A stretch of DNA of 64,000 nt from Zygnema cylindricum (taxonomy: Eukaryota; Streptophyta; Zygnematophyceae; Zygnematales; Zygnemataceae): positions 62,001-126,000 of the forward strand of contig JBBHKE010001064.1 in NCBI GenBank assembly GCA_037447655.1, read 5' to 3'. Positions 59,801 through 64,000 of this stretch are shown one piece after another. The notes beneath the pieces were generated by a model. That model saw only the letters and a list, made by a program, of their open reading frames with translations. It was not told the DNA's origin and did no database searches. The position numbers and the translations under genes were made by a program. Positions within the stretch are counted from its first letter, which is position 1. Every line of letters begins with the position of its first letter.

Positions 59801-61248
59801 GTTTCCGTCAGAAAGTTTGACCAATAGATTTTGTCTCATTGGAACGTCACTTGTCTTTTTGCACAGGGAGTTGGACCTGCTATAGCCATCAACTTCTGCG
59901 TTTATGAAACCTTGAAAGCCAATTGGGGGGCCACAACTCGTGACAGTCCGGGACCACTTGTCAGCTTGGCATGCGGCAGTCTTGCGGGTCTCTGCTCGTC
60001 TACCGGTGAGTCACACACATACACTTTTATAGGGCTTATTTAAGATTTTTTTGGGCTTTTTAAAGCTACTTAGGGTTGTTCCTGACGTTTTAGGGTTTGG
60101 CAGTCTTGCGGGTCTCTGCTCAACTACGGCTGAGTCAATCACACACGTAAGCCTTTCCGACCTAGAGAATTTTTGACTGGTTTCGACCATACTTCATACG
60201 ATTTTGTACTAAATTCGATATAATTACTGCACAGTTCAATTGAGATAACGGTAGTTTATTCTGCAATACGGGAAACTACATACTAGGAAATTCTAGCAAT
60301 TGCAGGAACTCCAGTATTTTCCCATGTACAGATAATAGTGCACATACTGGAATTTCTGAGAAACCATGATCACACATGCTTAGATGTTCAACAACGGGAT
60401 TGACGAATTGCGGAAGGAAAAGTACGCAAAATGAAAACATAAAGAGGCTAATGTGATTACCGTTCACAATACTGGCGCTACTGTTAATCTTACTGGTTAT
60501 TTGAGAGTAAAATACTGGGAGCACCGCCAGAAACGGTTATTTTCAGGTCATTTTCGGTTTTTATCGTTTCCCGTACAGGCAGCATGGAACCCGATGCTGC
60601 ACCTTGCCTAAGTATGTAAAGTAAACTCTATAAAAGAAGTGAAAAAACAAGTTTTCTTGCCTTGGTTTTTTGCATGATCGTTAAAACCTTTTCACGCTTT
60701 CGCGGTCGATTTCCTTCTGGCTACCGTATGGTGGCCTATATGATCTTACATTTATGTAAATAAGCGAACCATTGCCGAAAGGCTAACTGTGTGTCAGATG
60801 TTACAGGAAGGCACAGGAAAGGAAGTGAAGATTAACCATAGCAGCCAGTAAAATCGCTTCACAATGAAAGGATTGACATGGGTTTTAAAGTTTTTGGTTG
60901 GTTCAGTCTCCCCCATGGATGGAGGGAGTGGTTCGCATGAAAGCGAGTTCCGGAAGGTTTTATATTTATCATTTTTTTTTTTGTCCTTTTGTCTGTGGGA
61001 ATGCAGCTACCTTCCCATTGGATCTTGTACGGAGGAGAATGCAACTGGAAGGTGCGGGAGGGAGACCGGCAGTTACCTCGAGGGGCATTCCTGGAACTTT
61101 CCGGCACATTGTGAGAACCGAGGGATGGGTCGCCTTGTATCGAGGAATCATTCCGGAGTACTACAAGGTGGTGCCAGGTGTCAGCATCGCGTTCCTCACG
61201 TACGAGACAATGAAACGGCTTTTGAGAAGGCCGGCACCGGAAGACTGA
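50830..61248 (+). CDS. Mitochondrial carrier family protein (plant SLC25 type)
   Basis: This is an inner-membrane mitochondrial solute carrier. Exons are 50830-51005, 52049-52232, 53094-53273, 55095-55295, 57574-57675, 59867-60005 and 61007-61248. They total 1224 bases, 407 residues, all in phase with GT-AG ends. The three repeats show TAPLARLTILFQ (first signature, with Ala in place of the usual acidic residue), YPLDLVRTRLAAQ and FPLDLVRRRMQLEG. Other family blocks: [53 protein letters not shown] and PEYYKVVPGVSIAFLTYE. The pattern is closest to the Arabidopsis At3g53940/At2g37890/At3g55640 group as I remember it; the substrate is not known to me. The N-terminal 75 or so residues are poorly conserved; ATG 50914 is an alternative in-frame start. 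Intron 3 contains bacterial DNA, and the exon 4 donor region (55295) is tandemly duplicated into the next intron. Confidence 0.93.
52240..52365 (+). repeat. Imperfect tandem repeats just after the exon 2 donor
   Basis: GGGAGGCTTTGGGAAGGTT-type units of about 20 bases recur five to six times (GGGAGGCTTTGG at 52247, 52286 and 52335). They start a few bases into intron 2 of the carrier gene. Confidence 0.7.
53594..53962 (-). pseudogene. Bacterial FKBP-type peptidyl-prolyl isomerase-like, truncated
   Basis: Starting at 53962 the frame has a short N-terminal tail, a membrane helix (LFTFGGLLVITAVLFLL), then LHYQAVSKGEGPSPQVGDIL, a LFSTADQRLP block, KDGGVEEAISMLQK and a degenerate RYHQFATAL. This is the lipoprotein/membrane-anchored FKBP type found in Bacteroidota as I remember it. 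The last part, after LQK, is shifted around an A run and the rest of the isomerase domain is missing. Confidence 0.7.
53965..54945 (-). pseudogene. Bacterial DHH-family phosphoesterase (NrnA-like), broken
   Basis: The N-terminal DHH motifs are present: HQRPDADALG (54871-54900 region) and VIDHHP in the frame starting at 54692, then SAELLCEII, YTGIMTDTGSFRN and the DHHA1-domain part at 54312-53965 (LVNYALSVQGIAFAAVIKE, LSLRSSREIPVNLWAQ, FEGGGHKNTAGG). These motifs belong to bacterial oligoribonuclease/3',5'-bisphosphate phosphatase (NrnA) proteins. The frame is interrupted at least three times: before the VIDHHP part, at a TAG after GFA near 54314, and at a TAA after WAQ. Confidence 0.78.
55247..55720 (+). 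repeat. Four tandem copies of the exon 4 / intron 4 junction
   Basis: The first copy is the functional end of the exon ending at 55295 (CTTGACCTTGTCCGG...GCCCAG|GTATGT) plus about 70 bases of intron. It is followed by three decayed copies whose CTTGACC cores begin at 55377, 55494 and 55609 (55263 in the first), a period of 114-117 bases. Each copy retains a degenerate Arg-rich signature end and a potential GT donor (CCAG|GTCCTT, CGGG|TATATC, TCAG|GTACGT). Confidence 0.85.
57479..57548 (+). repeat. Short A/C-rich tandem repeats before carrier exon 5
   Basis: CCTAAAAAACCTTAAAGCAC is followed by five or so variants of AAAACCTT, ending about 25 bases before the acceptor at 57573. Confidence 0.7.
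58976..59098 (+). repeat. (CAGTT)n satellite-like tract
   Basis: CAGTT/CAGCT/CAGTC pentamers are repeated about twenty times with changes, in the intron before carrier exon 6 (59867). The long open frame through it is due to the repeat. Confidence 0.85.
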
Positions 61249-62640
61249 TAAGGAGATATATGGAGAAATGTTAAAATCACCTTCGACAATTTGAAATAAG
61301 TAGAGTTCTGAATTCAACAGGAGCATGACTGTCTCTGGACAGAGAGGATTGTCGAGGACTATCATTGCTGTTTGTGTCAAAATAAGTGCCGAAATGGCAC
61401 ACTTTTTTTTGCCTCCAAGTGTCTAATGGGCCGGATATGGCTGAAGGTTTTCAGGTGCAGAAAGCACCGGGAAACTTCCAAAAAGCAGCTGTGTACAGAT
61501 AGAGAGAGAGGGAGTGAGCGGGAGAGAGTGAGAGTAGGAAATCGGAGGGCTGAGCAGCAGTTATCTATTGTAGTGCTGTGTGCCTTAGTGTCAATTGCAG
61601 GCTGTGGGTTGTTTCTGCAATTTGCAGTATCCGAAAAGAATAGAGAGCTCTGTTGAAATTTCTGCTAATGCTTGATCGTTTTTCTCCAGAATGTCGCATC
61701 TCTTGAAACGTAAATGCAGATCGTTTCTATGTTGGTGACTTCGATTTAGTTAGAAGATGAAAAGCGGTCGAAACCGTTCCGAGGCTAGGTCCACCATGCA
61801 CTTCCAGATTGCTTTTTTTTTTCGGTGTCTTTTTGTGGAAGTCTGGCGGTATCGATTATGGTAGTATTTCTAACCTAGAGCCATAGGGACTTGACTGTTC
61901 GCCATACAGTAGATTGAGCGGTGACTGTATTTTATGACATGAAAGTGAAACGGTATTTACACTTTGTTTTTCTGGAGATCGTGAATATACACAGAGGCAA
62001 GACCTAAGAGTGTCTTAACTAAAATATGTTAGTGTTGTGAATTACTGTGTTGTGACATGTGAGATTACTGGATTGTGAATTACTGGTACTAGTAATGCTA
62101 GTACCTGTGCATGTTTTCACCCTCTTTAGTTACCGATTTGAACTATGTGTTAACTTTGTAACTACGACAGTTCTGAATTCAGTAAATAAGTGGATTACTG
62201 AAAAGTGGGCCAAACTACTAGCGAGTCCACACATGATACTATTTTGATGAATATTATTACATGGATGTGAGGGCAGAGTATTTTCAGAGAACTGGGTCTG
62301 TCAGAAGTTCTGTTCAAATATATGTAAAAAATACACAGCTGTAAGATTTATGCCAGAAAATGGATTTCGCTATATCACATCTGTTCTTGTTCAGAGAAAG
62401 ATTGTCAAATACCTCCGGTAGTAAAAACAAACGCAGGATAAATTAAAAAGCACGATGGTAAACCATCTGAGTCTGGGGGTACAAAAGAGGTGGCATGGCC
62501 GAAACTGAAAAACTACCAGCAGGGAATAAAATAACAGCACAACAAAAACAAAAAGAAAACAACAACAAGGGAAAATAAAAGCACCCAAACTCAAAATTAA
62601 ACGCACGACAATTGACAAAGCCAGACCTACAACACCAACC
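61249..62640. other. 3' flank of the carrier gene, no gene seen
   Basis: It contains a GAGAGAGAGGGAGTGAGCGG tract near 61500 and otherwise no exon signal. The minus-strand frames at 62391-62649 show no family features and could be the tail of the retroelement to the right. Confidence 0.45.
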
Positions 62641-64000
62641 CCAACCCAATTAAAAAACTACGAAAAGCAACCCAGTAAGTCCCCCCATCTTGGGGGGAGC
62701 ACGTTGAGGGAGTTCCGGAACCTGGCGACAATCCATAGCCGCAACAGCCGATCGGAGGAGAATAGAAGCTTGCACTTGTTGTAAAGCCACAAATAAGCGT
62801 TGACGATAAAAAGAAGTGAGGGCTCCCTGATCCTCGGCGCTCGAAAGCACGTCGAGCGCAAGTACGGAGAAACTCGTCCATTGCAACACCCTGACAACCA
62901 AAGATCTAGACCGCCATCGGAATAAAGTCATCCATAGGGTCCCGGTGGGCAAAATCACGCTCCTTCGCCTTAGCGGCATCACGAGCCGCCACCCCAACAT
63001 GTCATAATCACGCTCCTTCGCCTTAGCGGCATCACGAGCCGCCACCCCAACATGTCGAGCCGCCTGACCAACAACTGTAGCTGAAGTAGGGTTCGCCAAA
63101 ACAATATCACCAAAGATGCGACGAGCACCATCAAGCAAAACAACATCGATCCGACGCTTCGAAATAATATGAGAAACTTCCCGAAGCACAAAAAAGCCCC
63201 CCTCTGAAGCGATAGTCGCAACGGCATCGCGAATAGTGTCGTGCGCCTGAATCAAATCTCCCCCATGGGAGCAACGAAGCTAATGGACGCCATCGGCCCC
63301 CAAGATGCGACCACATGCACAAACAAGAGAGTCAAGTAAAGGAGGATGGGGAAGGCCAAGGCGAAGCCGGAGGGCGGTGGTGAACTGAGCCGGTGAGAAT
63401 CGGAGAGTGGACAAAATCGGTGTAGCGAAAAGCCAAGACCCAGAACCAGGTCCGCCACAAGAGAGAAGACGGGCATGCGAAGAATCGGAGGGAAGCGCCT
63501 TGAGAAGGTCGGATTTAATGGCGGCGACAACCCGATCAAAAATCGATTTCTGGGCACGCTCAACAGATTTTGTAACAAGGGTGGAGAAAATTGACACATC
63601 CACTAGGGCATCGGGAGGAAGAGAACGTGACGCATCCAATAGAGATCGTTGGAAGGCGAACGCACCGTCTGAAACCCGGGGGATAACAGTAGCTAGAAGG
63701 GGGGTGTCCCCAGCCAACAAACAGGAAACGAGAGTGGAGGCAATAAGACACCAACTTCCCAAATAGGCAGCCAAGAGCAACACGAGTAGTGGATAGTAGA
63801 CCCAACCCCCCAGTAGAGACAGGGAGGGATGAGACACGGAGGGATGCCTGAATGCGGGCTGATAACCCAGACTCGCGATCAAATGCCCCCCGTCCTAACA
63901 AAGTGTGGAGGACTTCTATGAGGCGATCGTCAAAAGCCGAGAGAAAGGAGATAAATGTCGAAGTGGGAGGGGAAGTACGAGTAAGATAAGAAGGGCGGTG
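62641..64000 (-). pseudogene. Non-LTR retrotransposon 3' region (restriction-like endonuclease type), broken
   Basis: On the minus strand, 63882-63280 includes GPGSGSWLFATPILSTLRF, LRLRLGLPHPPLLDSL and CACGRILGADGVH, a cysteine/histidine zinc-binding pattern. After a frameshift, 63255-62650 has AHDTIRDAV, RRIDVVLLDGARRIFGDIVL and GVAARDAAKAKERDYD. The order (zinc motif, then R(H)D, then RxD and a downstream D) resembles the restriction-like endonuclease that follows the reverse transcriptase in some non-LTR elements. The RT itself would lie to the right of the window. Frameshifts and a 53-bp duplication break it. The family assignment is from memory. Confidence 0.6.
62953..63058 (-). repeat. 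53-bp tandem duplication in the retroelement
   Basis: The unit beginning AATCACGCTCCTTCGCCTTA and ending CCCCAACATGTC is present twice (62953-63005 and 63006-63058). It is not a multiple of three, so it shifts the frame of the endonuclease-like region. Confidence 0.9.

Noticed and set aside
1-64000. CRISPR arrays, bacterial operons or prophage elsewhere in the window
   Set aside because: Apart from the short bacterial insert at 53.6-55 kb, everything has eukaryotic gene structure. No spaced direct-repeat arrays were seen.
1-64000. tRNA, rRNA or snRNA genes
   Set aside because: No cloverleaf with A/B boxes or rRNA-like sequence was recognised by eye; a tRNAscan/Rfam run would be needed to exclude them.

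Overview
This is nuclear DNA from a plant-lineage (streptophyte) eukaryote. Its protein genes are split into many short exons separated by long AT-rich introns with GT-AG ends (one GC-AG). One gene carries a SAWADEE domain, which is plant-specific. The mitochondrial carriers, the MDP-1-type phosphatase and the TFIIF-beta subunit look like plant orthologues. A fragment of a plastid ndhA-like gene sits inside an intron, so the lineage is or was photosynthetic. I cannot name the species from the sequence; an early-diverging land plant or a charophyte-type alga would fit. There is one 10-N assembly gap (34625-34634).

Layout. About 0-24 kb is a gene-dense block: a partial mitochondrial CoA-carrier-like gene (minus, 29-3360), a multi-zinc-knuckle CCHC protein (plus, 4731-10911), TFIIF subunit beta (minus, 11277-16334), a DUF167/YggU-family protein (plus, 18444-19502) and an MDP-1-type HAD phosphatase (minus, 20498-23679). 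About 24.9-43 kb is a repeat island: a Harbinger-like MITE, a dead Ty3/gypsy element with both LTRs (25876-33595), fragments of Ty1/copia elements on both sides of the assembly gap, palindromic ATCGATAT-rich repeats and several small TA-flanked MITEs. About 44-61 kb holds a SAWADEE-domain gene (minus, 44500-47807, with a probable 5' UTR exon near 49.5 kb) and, divergent from it, a complete seven-exon mitochondrial carrier gene (plus, 50830-61248). The right edge (62.6-64 kb) is the 3' part of a decayed non-LTR retrotransposon on the minus strand.

The most unusual observations are these. (1) Intron 3 of the second carrier gene holds about 1.4 kb of decayed bacterial DNA: a truncated FKBP-type isomerase next to a DHH-family phosphoesterase, in the order I recall from Bacteroidota genomes. 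(2) The exon 3/intron 4 junction of the same gene has been copied in tandem four times (period 114-117 bp). (3) The presumed 5' UTR intron of the SAWADEE gene contains an ndhA-like plastid fragment. (4) A TACTGTAC motif is clustered just upstream of four of the genes. (5) A hAT-type MITE with exact 8-bp target duplications has inserted in two of the three divergent promoters, once inside a larger 1.5-kb fold-back element.

The genes are housekeeping functions (mitochondrial transport, RNA polymerase II initiation, RNA or DNA binding, chromatin reading, phosphatase) and do not form a pathway. They are arranged as three head-to-head pairs: CoA carrier/CCHC, TFIIF-beta/DUF167 and SAWADEE/carrier. 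Exon coordinates were worked out by hand from splice signals, codon phase and similarity to remembered protein families, and were not checked by any search.
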